This document shows, piece by piece, positions 25,203-37,300 of a stretch of 64,000 bases of DNA. The DNA comes from Ciona savignyi. Its lineage: Eukaryota; Chordata; Ascidiacea; Phlebobranchia; Cionidae. Position 1 is the first letter of the stretch, and every line of letters starts with the position of its first letter. A program made the position numbers and the translations under genes. The notes beneath the pieces were generated by a model that was not told the DNA's origin, did not search any database, and saw only the letters and a program-made list of their open reading frames with translations. The stretch spans positions 392,336 to 456,335 of the forward strand of contig CH002951.1 of the NCBI GenBank assembly GCA_000149265.1, read 5' to 3'.

Positions 25203-25313
25203 TATGGAATATGATTTGTGCCATTATTATTACTTTCGCGTTTTATACCTGTGTCACTGTATGATATTTTAACCTATAGTTGTATTTAACTCGTTAAAGT
25301 CATGTAAAAATAT

Positions 25314-25319
25314 AATAAA
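25314..25319 (+). terminator. Poly(A) signal of the SLC43-like gene
   Basis: AATAAA about 110 bp after the stop codon. Confidence 0.6.
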
Positions 25320-26674
25320 TCACCCTTAACCAGAAGCCTGTTTGGAGATAAAAAGAAACGATTAGACACACGTTTAACTGAGAAATGTTGCATCCATTTA
25401 GTATATTCTAATAGCTTTTCAAAAATAAAAGTTACATAAAAAATACTGGAGAGTGGCAACCTCGAGATATAAACCTGAAACGTTTTTCAGGAAATATCCC
25501 AAAACTCAACCACGCTCAAACCAATAATCCGACTGATCTTAAGTCCTATAATATCAGAAATACCGAATTCCAAACTTTTCACAGGTGTTAGATATTAGAT
25601 ATGCAGTAGCAATTTTTGTGTGAAAATCATTCCAAGGAATTTCCCACAAGAGCTAGAATTTAAGTTCAACGGTCGTTTTCCCGCGTCTTCGTTGCAGTTT
25701 TTCTCTGATGTCGATATTTTGCGACTACAAAGAATGATTAGTCTACCAAGAAAGTTGGAGATTATAAGATTTACTTGGAAAACACAAATGTACTTAGATA
25801 ACCTAATTTACACTGGGAAATCTCTAAAATATGTAAATACAAAAGCAATAATAATCCTGTATCATAGCGTATATAAAGAGCTAAACACTTAAAACCAATA
25901 TTGATAGATAGCAAATTTTAATATGAATAGAGAAGACGTTTAACCGACAGATGTAGCATCTCATTTTGGTTCTTCGGGCTAACTAATACGTGGGAAAGTT
26001 TAAATCTTACCGGTACCTAAACTAGGTAATCTGACAATGGCCAGTCCCGTTTGTTTGGGCAAAGTAGTTCAAACTAGAGTATAACTTCCCGACTAGGTGC
26101 GGGCTCCTAACACCTGTCTCTGAGTGAAGTTGCAGTATGGTTAGACGGCGTCTCTTATTCAGAGTTGTCCAAAACTTCATGAATTTATTTGAAAATTGAC
26201 CCGTGAATGATGACCGTGAATGATGTCGGGAACGAAAAGTCTTGAAATGACGGTTATCTAAGGAAAATATATATATAAATGATCACAAATTTACTAATTT
26301 AAGAAATAAAAACAATATTTTACTAAATATGGCTGAACATGAGCCAAAAGACGGCATAGCCTATACATATTAACAATAACCGATAATTTCAAAACATACT
26401 AACTAAAACTTTCAAATATTTTTTTAGGAGCGATTACTTCGCGATATTGAGCAGGTGGTAAAAAACGAGCGTTTTATACTTCGGTAAAATGGTGGGGAAA
26501 AAGGAATACTATAGCTATAACGATCGGGCTACCTGGCTACCTCATCACCCTTGGTATATCTTATACAAAGAATATAACGTTTGTTTCTGAAAGCCGAAAC
26601 TAATGGGTTTCTGAGTTACCCATCGAAAATTGATATCTACATTCTTTATATGTATTTGGGTTATGAATTAAATT

Positions 26675-26747
26675 GGCGCGAGGTGATCTGACGATTGCCT
26701 GTGTGTTAACCCCCTTGGTTTTCCCATTCACGGGAATAAACATTGGC
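26675..26747 (+). mobile_element. SINE tail fragment
   Basis: GGCGCGAGGTGATCTGACGA and GTTAACCCCCTTGGTTTTCC followed by CATTCACGGG match the 3' end of the dispersed SINE closely. The head is missing. Confidence 0.85.
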
Positions 26748-26813
26748 TCTTTCTTGGTTTATATATTTGATTAACCTACCACTTTCCTTACAATATAAAT
26801 GAATAATGCTTAA

Positions 26814-27689
26814 CCCTTTAACTGCCGCTGTCGACTCAAGTCGACAGCGCCGAAAATGACATAAGTAGAAAAGTATACGGCCGATTTTGATCAGTGAGAT
26901 GGCGCTGGAGAGCTGAATAATTTCTGCGTTTGCCAATATAAGATGATATATAGGTTTGCATTTGATATTTTTTAGTTATTTGCGTTTTAAAAAATGATAT
27001 ATTTAGTGTGGTTTTGGTTGTTTTAATTAGTTTTAATTTTGGTTTTAGTCCCCGATTAGTTTTCAACTATTGTCGTCATGGTTCGCTTGGTTAGTTTGAA
27101 AACAATCCATTCGTTTTTGGCATGTACATTTTGGATTAGGCTATTTTTTGAGCTTATGGAGGGTAAAAACAGAAGAATCTGTCCTTTTGTTAGCTGATAA
27201 TGATTCTGAAAGCAGTTGTGCTTCATTTTTGAGTAGTTCTAGCGATGAAGAACCTTTTTGAAGATGTTTTGCATCAGTTTTGTTTTGCTGTGGCTATGTG
27301 TTTGTGTTTTATTGGGCAAGTGTAAAAAAAAAAAAAAAATTTTTTTTCGATTTGCGTATTACGACGTCATCAGTCAAGTTGTGACGTCATCACAAAAAGA
27401 GTAGTACAAAAATGGTCCAAAGATAATCATAAATAACTTTGCTACATACTGTTTTGTTTGTAAATGAGAAAAAAAGATAGTTTTTGTTGATCTAAATAGT
27501 AACACATGACGTCATTGCAGAATATATGACGTCATCGAAATTTTATTAATGCAAATAAAAAGAAAATTTATTACTGAACAACTTTTCTGTTGATCATATC
27601 ATGCTTACATCAATAGTTTTGTGTACAGAAGCTTCTAACCTATAAACTTAGCCGAAAAATGAACTGAAAAACAGCCGGCAGTTAAAGGG
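26814..27689. mobile_element. Non-autonomous piggyBac-type DNA transposon, 876 bp
   Basis: The ends are perfect 14-bp inverted repeats, CCCTTTAACTGCCG at 26814-26827 and its complement at 27676-27689. Both are flanked by TTAA (26810-26813 and 27690-27693), the target site duplicated by piggyBac elements, whose ends begin CCCTTT or similar. Close to the left end is a 24-bp near-perfect palindrome (26826-26849), a sub-terminal structure common in this superfamily. No full transposase frame remains. A short open stretch near 27170-27261 reads as a Ser/Asp/Glu-rich segment (SSSSDEEP) like the acidic N-terminus of piggyBac transposases, so this may be an internally deleted copy. The element also contains several TGACGTCA sites. 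Confidence 0.88.
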
Positions 27690-27872
27690 TTAATAGTTTC
27701 GAAAGATCGGCTGTTATAGAATAACCGACGCCGAACATTCGCACAACGGCAGTCGTGCTTTTAGGGGACGTACAACTAATTATTCGCTCTATCTCTCCAA
27801 TGCAAACTGACCTCACAAAAACGGCTATCATTCAAAATCCTGACAAAGAAAATCTTAGAATTTTTTTCTAAG

Positions 27873-27945
27873 AGAGCGACCAGTTTCGCACCTGCAACCT
27901 TTCGATTGAAATGCGACGCACTTAACCGCCAGGCTAACTGGCCGG
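27873..27945 (-). mobile_element. SINE head fragment (tRNA-like part)
   Basis: Read on the minus strand it starts CCGGCCAGTTAGCCTGGCGG and continues with the tRNA-like A- and B-box region seen in the full SINE copies. It stops after the head. Mismatches to the tRNA fold and identity to the SINE argue against a functional tRNA gene. Confidence 0.8.
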
Positions 27946-28038
27946 ACAAATAATGAGTGAAGGCGTCAGCAATCTGTTGTGGGGAGACTTTGTGAACTGA
28001 AGTAGCTAAATTTCAAGACATATTTTCAATAATTACAT

Positions 28039-28593
28039 TTATTGATCCGAAATTTGCATATTTTGGCAATAGTCAAGCAAGAACACTTCTGCCAGTTTTT
28101 TAAGACGAGGTTCCTCTGCCAATGCAATTCTACGCATGCAGTTTATTACATGTGGCGTCACAATGCGATGGCGCGAAGTGGGCACGATGAGCTGTATTAA
28201 AGTGGTGATGGCAGAAAGCTTCGTTTCAATTTCAGAACTGGACAGACATCGCACAATATTGTGTATCGAAGATTCAATGTTTAAAACGACATCTCGATTT
28301 TTTGGGTCCGCAACAAGATTGCACAAACCACTGATGCCGAACTGCACAGTGCGGCCGTTTAAATCTTCGTCGTCATCAATGCAGTCCATAAAGAGCTCTG
28401 GAACCTGCAGTTTTCTAAGATACTCAAAGTTTATGGGGTCATAGGCGAAATTTGCAAGGTTAGCTAGTACTTGGAGTTGTGCGTCATTGTCTGAAGTGTC
28501 CTGGAATTCAGTAACCAAAGCTTGAAGGTAATCAAAGCGGTTCAAATCCTTTGGAGTCGTCCGCTTTTTCAGTCTTTGTCGCGAAGAAAACAT
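28039..28593 (-). CDS. ARMC7: Armadillo repeat-containing protein 7 (ARMC7), single exon
   Basis: A 184-residue protein (human about 198) made of armadillo-type helices. The sequence FDYLQALVTEFQDT and QVLANLANFAYDPINFEYLR near residues 24-63 is almost identical to vertebrate ARMC7. LSAITTLIQL (about 128-137) and the C-terminal VFLLDYCQ also match. Vertebrate ARMC7 is reported among spliceosome-associated proteins; its exact role is not settled. The start ATG (28591-28593) is 45 bp after the TMEM14 stop codon on the same strand, so the gene is probably the second of an operon. A candidate trans-splice acceptor is the AG in TATAAG just after the TMEM14 stop. AATAAA (complement of 28038-28043) overlaps the stop codon. 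The coding region has no introns, as is common for downstream operon genes. Confidence 0.94.
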   Translation of the reverse strand: MFSSRQRLKKRTTPKDLNRFDYLQALVTEFQDTSDNDAQLQVLANLANFAYDPINFEYLRKLQVPELFMDCIDDDEDLNGRTVQFGISGLCNLVADPKNRDVVLNIESSIHNIVRCLSSSEIETKLSAITTLIQLIVPTSRHRIVTPHVINCMRRIALAEEPRLKKLAEVFLLDYCQNMQISDQ

Positions 28594-28638
28594 AATTCAA
28601 AAGAAATTAACAATTGAAAATTTTGGTCAAGTCTTATA
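28594..28638 (-). promoter_or_regulatory. 45-bp operon-type spacer between TMEM14 and ARMC7
   Basis: Only 45 bp separate the TMEM14 stop and the ARMC7 start on the minus strand. Tunicate operons are transcribed as one RNA and separated by spliced-leader trans-splicing, with very short spacers. The spacer contains one AG soon after the stop (in TATAAGACTT) that could be the acceptor, and no room for a separate promoter. Inferred, not proven. Confidence 0.6.
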
Positions 28639-30396
28639 TTATTCGTTCTTTACTGCTGGGTTTCTCAAGTTGTAAGCACACCTAGCAACCATTCCAATAC
28701 TGCAAAAAAATATATACTTCATTACTCTCATCTCATAGGCGTTGGACACCAAATATCGCATGCATTTTTGTCATGTCGGGTTACAATCGATCAGAGCTCA
28801 GCATACCCATGTAAAAGTAGGATTACTTTAGACAAAACCTAGCACAGTGAAGGCAAAATAAATTCAGTCGTTCCTAGAACGCTTACGCACACTTTCTACA
28901 GGTATTCTATTAGAGCATGGACCGACAGATAAAAGAGTTGTTGATTCGAAACAGGCCGATTGATAGACGTTTAAGATATCACCTGAATTCAGTGGATTGA
29001 TGGGTTAAAACAAAACAGTAGAAACGTCTTAATACTCAATCATATACATTACACTGCAATTGCTCTTGTAACCAAGCATTTGGCAGAGCATAATTTAACA
29101 ATTTACCTTGTGATAATGCAATCTACTTTTTCCCATCATCAGAAATAAACATTAATATCCCACTATCCCATTAAGAACTTACCTTAAAATTGCAATAAGT
29201 CCAGCAGGCATAAACTTTCTACTGTTGTAAAACCGGAATCCCATCAACCCACCGAGTGATAGGGAAACACCTGGAGTTGTGTACTATTATAAGTTATGAA
29301 GATTTATAATGAATAGAGTTGTTAGATAGTCTAAGCGCAAAAAAGTCTAAGCGAAAAATAAAATAAAGTCAGAATAATATTTTTCAAAATTTTTTCGGAA
29401 AATATTTATTTTTTATATTTGATTAAGCGGAATAAGTATTCATCGAAACGTGATAGTCATTTTGAACCCATACTTTGTTCATAAGTACTGTCCCTTCAAC
29501 TAATAGATAAAATTGGATATTCATGTAATGTTTATTTTCCTGAATCGCCGAATCGGTAAACACAAGGGACATTAGCCTAAGATTTAGTAATAAGTTAGAT
29601 ATTTAAGAATATAACCAATGGTCTTTAAATTACACACACAGACATTAAGTTTCATACAGATACTACTATGATTACATGACAATTAGAAGTAATCTTTGGG
29701 GGTACATGCATCCTCTTACGTTATCTCTAGCACTCCAGGTTATAAACATTATGAAATGAGAAAAACAGTTTTTATTCTACAACAAACCAAGTGAAAGCCA
29801 CAAATCCGAAGAATCCACTGAAGATCTGTAAGCTCCTAACCCTGCCAACCCACCAAACAACAACCCGGCACCCAATGATGCTGTACTTCCTGGATGGAAA
29901 TTCAAAAGGACAATTACAGCTTTTTTAAACAAATGTTACAAGAAAATGATTAATTGCTCTAACACTGACTAAAACGACTGTTTATTAAAATATGATATTG
30001 ATGTTTTATCTCCATGTATGGAAAAACTAAAGGGGCATTACTTCACATGTAATCATCAGATTAACTAACGCTCACAAATAGGTTACTAAAGCTATTGTTG
30101 GGTTGTATATATGATAAAGACATTTATTTAGGTTTATTACAACAGTATATACTGGGTGTAGATAATATACGCTAAGAGCCTTGTCTCTGAGAACACAAGC
30201 GCTTGGTTGTGAGCAGTTTTGATAAGGCAAGTTTTCGGCTGAAAATCAAAGCCCAACACATTAAGCCATTTGGACAGACTGGTTAATTTAAGAATTTGAA
30301 GAATCAATAAAATAGATTACCAGCTTTAATATATCCAGTAATCCCCCCAGCTGCTATTGTAGCCGAGTACAAAACAGATATCCAGTCAACTCCCAT
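28639..30396 (-). CDS. TMEM14C: TMEM14 family small membrane protein (TMEM14C/A-like)
   Basis: Four exons on the minus strand, too short to stand out as open frames: 30321-30396, 29788-29889, 29183-29270, 28639-28699, giving 108 residues (human TMEM14C is 112). All borders are GT-AG and all phases fit. The N-terminal part reads [15 protein letters not shown], then [20 protein letters not shown], then [20 protein letters not shown], the three glycine-rich transmembrane stretches of the family. TMEM14C is a mitochondrial inner-membrane protein needed for porphyrin import in haem synthesis; TMEM14A is linked to apoptosis. The tunicate gene may predate that split, so the exact member is uncertain. 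An AG preceded by a T-rich tract at 30420-30421 leaves a 23-nt leader and may be a trans-splice or leader-intron acceptor. ARMC7 follows 45 bp downstream. Confidence 0.92.
28984..29168 (+). mobile_element. Decayed SINE copy in TMEM14 intron 3
   Basis: Recognisable blocks: CAGTGGATTGATGGGTT, CAATCATATACATTACACTG, CAATTGCTCTTGTAACC and AAACATTAATATCCCACT. It is strongly diverged and so older than the other copies. Confidence 0.7.
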
Positions 30397-31356
30397 TTGA
30401 TATTTAACAGCTTAACTTCCTGTAAGTTGAATAAATAAACAAAAGTACATATTCATATATATAAAGACTATTTTTATTAAATAATCTTAAAAGGTATTAC
30501 TAAGGTGTATTGCACATTTTCTTATTCTTGGTAAGTAATACAGAAAGACTATATAAACATTACTGCTACAATAATAACATATACTATTCATCAAAATTAA
30601 AAGAATATCAAAATGCGCATAAGTATCAAAAGTATTAAACTACAAACAGCTGGGAATGTATTTAGAATAAAAATCTTTTGAGAAATCCACTTTCTTTTAG
30701 CAAATGCAGGCTGTGAGCTGGTCTGCTTCATGGGTAAAATATTGAAATATTTTCTTCATTTAAAAAATAGTTTCCTCAATAAGTTCTTTAGAGAGGAAAT
30801 TGAAATACATATGTTGGGTTTTTGTATACTGTGTAATCTATTGATTAAACAGGACCACCATTCAAAATTAAGCAAAGCGTAGAATTAGCTACACAGTCAT
30901 AATACATTGTGGATCACGTATTTATAATAACTTTTCCATCTCATTATTACATCCAAAGTTCACATTCTTCATTGAAAAAATTCCGTTTAGAAGTCTTACA
31001 ATAGTTGTGGCTTGTCTATGCACAATACAAATCGGTACTGATAGATTTTGCTCGTATAAATTATACAATATTTACATATTAAACCTTAAACAGAATTTTG
31101 TTAAGTCATAATACTAAATTGTATTTAAAAAAATGTATATATAACAAGGCACCACTATACATATAATATTAACTATTTATCAATAATACAGTCATACCAT
31201 ATACAACAAATGGTATAATTTAAAAAATATACTGGCATATCTTATATAATAACAATATTTTTTGGTTGACCACGAGACTAAATACGACAAATACAAAACT
31301 AAAAAAATACACAATGAATTATTACATTTCTTGGGACCAGCAGTACCATGGATTTA
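30397..31356. other. Spacer between VPS13B and TMEM14
   Basis: About 960 bp, very AT-rich, with no recognised gene. It must hold the VPS13B 3' end. Both flanking genes run on the minus strand, so an operon with VPS13B first is possible, but this spacer is long for one. Confidence 0.6.
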
Positions 31357-34300
31357 CTACCAAGAGAACTTGTTTGATTTTAGTTTAACCAAATTAAAAG
31401 TTGAGAGGAACAAGTCTGCAGTTGTTTTGCTTGAAACATGGGCTGTGTATTTTATTTCAGAGGTTGCTTCAGTGGTTACATTGTCATTTAAAAGTGTGTG
31501 CACGCCTAGGTAGTCAGCCACTTTTTCTGGGTAGGGGGCATTTGTTTCAGATGATGCAGATTCAACCTGATGGATAGACAGCGAACATTTGTTGGGAGTT
31601 TCAGACAGAATAAGTTCAATATCTTTGTTTGGCAAAACAGATTCAATTTCGTCATCTTCTGATCTTGCTATGTATAAATTGGTTGGTGAAAGAACTAGGA
31701 GGGACTTAAAGCCTGCACCATTTGCACTGATAACTTCACACTCCAGTAGCAACAACTCATCAACCAATACATTTTCTGTGATAACTTTTAAGCTAAACTT
31801 TGATGCAGAATTAAGATAGCTTGAGATTTTGTGTGACTGTGTTTCATCCCGCAAAGTTTTATGGTCTTCAAGACCAACCTTTTCAATAATGGTTTCTCCG
31901 GCACGAGATAGTACACCTGCAGCTCCACCTAAGGGTCTGGTAACAACCCCAACAAGAGCCTTTCCAATTCCTGATACCAATCCGACATTAGGGCTGTTGT
32001 TTTCCTGATCTGCTGAATCCAGAACTGGAATGGATGAAGTCTCCCCTGGTAGTTTAAAATACTGCTGCTGCATCTTTTGCTCCTTGGAAAGATTTCTTGA
32101 GATGCTTGAGGCGATGTTGGTGACAGAGCGTAGAGTTCCAGAGGAGAGGTGGCGCAGCAAGGATGAAAATCCTCTTGTGAAACCACCCACAAAAGCTGTC
32201 GGACCAATCATTAATCCTTCATAAGGCATCAACAAGAAATCACTCACTCCTTTTGCATAACTTCGCAGTGCAGTGGCTGGGTTGCCCAATAAATCAAGTG
32301 AGCCTATGACCCACCCAGCACCATATACAGTGTCAGCAAAGTAATGTCTCATTAATTCTTGCATCAATTCACCCATTGTTGTGTCAACATCTTTACAGGA
32401 GAATTTAGAAAATGAAAGCACACCACGATCAATTGATACATACAACTTTACCGCAGCACGGAAACTTAGAATAACCATGGTTTCGTGAATTGTGATTGAC
32501 TGAAATCGTAGTGGGGCACTGACAACTTTTTGTTCATGCTTTACAGCAAGTGGAAACAAAGGATTGTTTGTAACTTTATTGTCGTCCCCTTTAACCGAGT
32601 CCATATATGATTGTAGAAGATTGGACAATGCTTGTGCAAAAGAACTCTCTATTTTAACTTCTAATGGCAATAATTGAAGATCTGTAGAAAGGATTTGAAA
32701 TCTTTCGGTGCAGGTAAGGGTTAATAGAAACAAGTGATTTTGATTGGTTGGTATGGACGATATAAAAACTGGGAAATCGGTCTCTGGGAATGCATGATTG
32801 TCAACCTGAATATTGGACAAGGACAACTTAGCAATCCAGTTTTTTGTTTCAAGTTCATTGCAAAGGGTGACTGTTACATCATCAAAATTAGCTTGCATCA
32901 TATCTATGCAGTAGGTATGGTTAATTAAATCATCAAAAAATAGTATTTTTAAACCATTTACATGGGATAAAATTGAATATTTTTGTGCTGGTAAATCAGT
33001 ATTAATTCCAAAAGTTGGATTTTCACCCAAATGAACTTGAATACTTCCATTACTTGTAGTCGTAGTACACTTCAAAGGTCCAAGACTGGGTATATCAATT
33101 TCAACAATCACAGGTTTGCGAGAAATAAGGATTTCTGTCCATTTGTTAACACCACCCTTGGAGAGCTGCATTTTAATGGAGCGATTGTTTCTTAAACACC
33201 TCGGAAACATTTCAGCATCCATGAAACTTTCATATCTAATATACTCTGATGGTTTAAGTTCAAGAAAGCTTGACTGGGAGAATAAGTCTGATATTTCACG
33301 AAGATGTAAAACACAGTTGGTGTGATTGTAAAGAACATATTTTTCCATACTGACGTCATTTAATATCAGGTATACCATATCATTGTGCTCATATTTTGTC
33401 AGAACCAATTGTTTTGTTATAACATTTCCATTGATTTTGTGCAAATTAACCATTCTCTTGCGGAAATAATTCTCAACGGAAACAGCTGCTACAAGGTTTT
33501 GGGAGAAAACACATATAGTCCGGTCAATAAAACAAGATTGTAATGAACCATCATTCAAGTCATGACTGACACAAAGAAACGATGATGTTGTATCAGCAGA
33601 TGAAGTTATAACAGTGTTTGCTGTTGCATCTGGTGGATGCTCTTGTGCCCCTGCATCATCACTTGTTGAGCTCTCTGATGAGCTTTCTGGATGCATCTTC
33701 CACTTCAGCAATGCGACTGGAGAATCCGACTTCACATTTACTAGTTTGTTTTTTCTTAACAGCTGCTGCTCATGATAATTTGTGCATCCTAAAACTTGAA
33801 GGTGGATGAGGTCTTGTGATGCATTAACAAACCACCATCTTGGGGAGATTGTAAGAACACGAAGACCATGACTGAGACGAGAATCAACTAAAACATCAAG
33901 TACCGTGTTGTTTTTACGAAGTAGCACCGGCATTGAACCATTGTATGGGACATGTGTACTGCTGACTTTTCCGGATCTAGATGGGTGATCATTTTCTTCA
34001 TCCTTTTTAAGTGTGAGCCATCCACTGCTTGAGCTAGAGCTTGTACGAAGCTGAAAGGATGTGGAAAAATAATGTGGAATTTCAATTTTACCAGGTTGAA
34101 TTATTGTTACTGCTCCATCTGGAGACATGATGCAGAAAACCATATTTGTTTGATTGGATATCAAACACCATGGGGTCAGTTCAACTAAAAGTGAATTGCA
34201 ATGTAGAGAAAGTTTAGCTTGTATTTTTCCATCACCATGTGTCCACTTTTCTTCAGAATATTTTTCATCCAGTTTTATGTAGTTGGGGTAGGCTGAAGAA

Positions 34301-37300
34301 AAGTCAACTCTCTTTTTGTGAAAATCTCCAGATTCAGTCATTGTGTTTCGCAGTGAACAGTGTATGGGTACATTAGCATCAAATGGAGGTTCATTTTCAT
34401 TCATTTGAATTGTAAGGTGATGAGTCAAATGAGGTGGTAATTCTGTAAGTTGTATCTCTTTGCCACAGCCTTCCACTGTATAAGTGAGTGACTTTTGATG
34501 ACTCCTGGACTCCACATGTAATATTACTGGGTTCGGTAAATGTGAGCGCACCATAAATACTGGGATGAATAGAAAAACATGGGTCTGGTTCTGCTGACAG
34601 TAGCAAATCTGAATATGTCTTGTGGTATGTAAAGTGTCCATCAACTTAATAATTGTGGGTTCATTTTTACATTCCATCACATCTGATAAATCCACCTCTG
34701 TCAAAGTATCATTCATTTGGGATGTGGAAGATAATTTGATTGATGATAATCTTGAAGGAGATTTTAGATAATCTGCTTTTCCATTAACTGGAAGAAATGA
34801 AGAGATCAACTTGTTTTGCACTTCAATAAATAAATAGATATTAAATGACAACCGGTTTACAAATCGTATCTGACCATTAAACTCCATACATGCTTGCCAA
34901 GAATCATTCATTTCTGTAGATATAACCATTGCTTCATTTTCACTAATATTAAATAAGCTGTGAGTTTTTGGTGAATATGGTGAAAAATTGTCAGACCACA
35001 TTAAGTTATCAAGTCCTTCAACCGATAGATGCAGTTTTGGCATATTTTTGTGACTCCTCCAGAAATATGGCATTTTAGAATTTGCAGAAAATCGAATGCA
35101 TTCATCAGTCATTGATTGACCCACCATAAGGGATGCCTCTGTGTTATTTTTAAGAATTACACCGGGAAGGTTCTGGTGCATCTTTGATATATCAGAACAA
35201 ATGTTAATAAGATATTGCACAGAGTGAAGTACTCTTTGACTAACATGAATTTCAATGATGTCTTTACTTTCAATTTGAGCTTTAGTTAAAGCTCGAACAT
35301 GCTGAACCGATAAGCTCATCAAAATAGATTTTAAAACAGGAAGCCATGTTAAGTTACGATGGTCAATTACTTGAGCACAGAGTTCCAAGTCACAACTTGC
35401 AGATAAGCTTGGAGGTTGTTTATGGTTCCAGTGCTTAAAATTGGAGGAAATATTATTTGCTTTCACTTGCAAGCACTCAATATTGTTTTGCTTTTCTTGT
35501 GCAATGAAAGTAAATAGGACCTGATCCACATCTAACTGAACAGACCATGAAGGTATGAAATCAGAGTTGAAAACAGTTTCCACTTGCATGCTCGCAGCCA
35601 ATGACATTGGAGACAATTCGAATTCATGTTCATTATGTACAATTACTCTCCATTTGGTGGAACAATTTATTTCATAAAATGGTGTATTGTCATTAAACAG
35701 TTCAAAATCCACATGCTCAGTTTCAGATATCACAAATTCTTTACTTACTTCATAAACAGATTTCGCTGTATTAAAAGACTCAAGCGTGCATTTAATACCA
35801 AAACCAAAGTTTTTGTGGTCTGAGTTCTGTGGTATTTTAAAAGGGATTGGAGTTATATGGACCCGTTTTATAGCATGTGGTTGTCTGTAGCACCAGGTCA
35901 TTTTGCAGGGTGGACATTTTGATGAAAAAATAATTTGGTTTGGAAGTGGTTCTTGGCCATCTGCAGTTATATAAGTATATGTGCCTGTTCTCAAATCATC
36001 ACTAATTGTGGTATGTTGTGGTTTGTAAATTATTGGGAACTGAGGCAAAAAAGTTTCGTCTTTGCTGTTTCCAAGCAATGTCAATTGCCATTTTTGTAGG
36101 CTTATTTGTACAGGTTGAATAATGCCACTTAAAGCTGTGTTAAACATAATATGAACAGGTGAAAGTCTGACATTTAATCTGCTGAATGAAGAAAATGCCT
36201 TTTTTTGAAACATTGTTGTGGAGTCAGCTCGAACAGTAACTGGCAACAGGAGTGGTATGTAATCTGTATTTTTTATATTTTGCCTCAAAGCAAAATTGTT
36301 TACAACCAAATCATATGCTAAACCATCCTTTCGAAATTGCAAACCTGCACAAACTTTGGAAGTCGAGATGCGAAATGCAGTTGTGATAAAGTGAACTTGC
36401 AAAACAATCTGCTCAGTAATAAATGAAACTGATGAGAAAATGTTGGGCAAGCTGATCATTGCTTCTTCATTTCTTTGTTGTTTTGTTGACTCGTTTGTTG
36501 ATGCTATTTCTTTTATCATGTTCATGCAAAGAGAAATTGCATTGACAACATTATCATCAGCAGAAAGCTTTATAGGTCTACCAACAACAACACTAATTTT
36601 TGCTTTGCTTGATAAAAAGTGTTGAGCAGTTGCTGTAAAAAGAGATGGTGGGACACCCGTCCTCTTGTCACATTCACCAGACATCGTTTTAAGCATACAT
36701 GTAGGATAGTTATATTCAGAATGAATTAAACTTTCCAAAACTGAATTTCCAAGAGAAACATTTGCATTGGCATCATGAAATTGAATCTCTAGTTTTTGAA
36801 TTTGCTTTGAGACTTGAAACATTATTGAAGGCTGAACAATTTCAAGAAGAAAAATTGGTTTTACTAATTTTTCATCAGAGGTTTGCTCCACAAATTGGTA
36901 ACACATAATATTCACTTTCTGACTTGTTAGTAAAGCATCACCCATGAGGCCAACATTAGTTGATCTTACAGGTTTTTCACTTGCATGGGAACTTTCACAA
37001 ATGCTGAATCCACTATCTTCATGTTGAATCAACAGTTCATCTTTAGCCTGTGATGTGAGGGTATGGTAACTGTCGACAATTTTGTTGATGTTGTTAATAC
37101 ATTCGTTTCCAATTTCCAATAAAGTTTCTATTTGCATTGATGTTAGATGTACTATAACATCAGTTACAAGGTTTGCTTCCAAGGATGGTGCACAAACCAC
37201 GGTCTCTTTGGATGTAGTTTTATGCCAAATTGCAGGAGCAACTGTAGCATGCAGATCAAATTGTTCAATGATAGGACGAAATGTAGGTTCTTCAACAATT

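Larger units (their letters stand above)
25203..28038. other. Spacer between the SLC43-like gene and ARMC7, rich in mobile DNA
   Basis: Holds a poly(A) signal, a SINE tail fragment (26675-26747), the 876-bp piggyBac-type element (26814-27689) and a tRNA-like SINE head fragment (27873-27945). A GC-richer stretch at about 25950-26160 resembles an old repeat but could not be placed. A 90-codon open frame at 25620-25892 has no recognisable domain and no ATG start, and is not called. Confidence 0.7.

Noticed and set aside
25620..25892. 90-codon frame after the SLC43-like gene
   Set aside because: Starts with GTG, AT-rich, no recognisable domain, no splice or poly(A) context.
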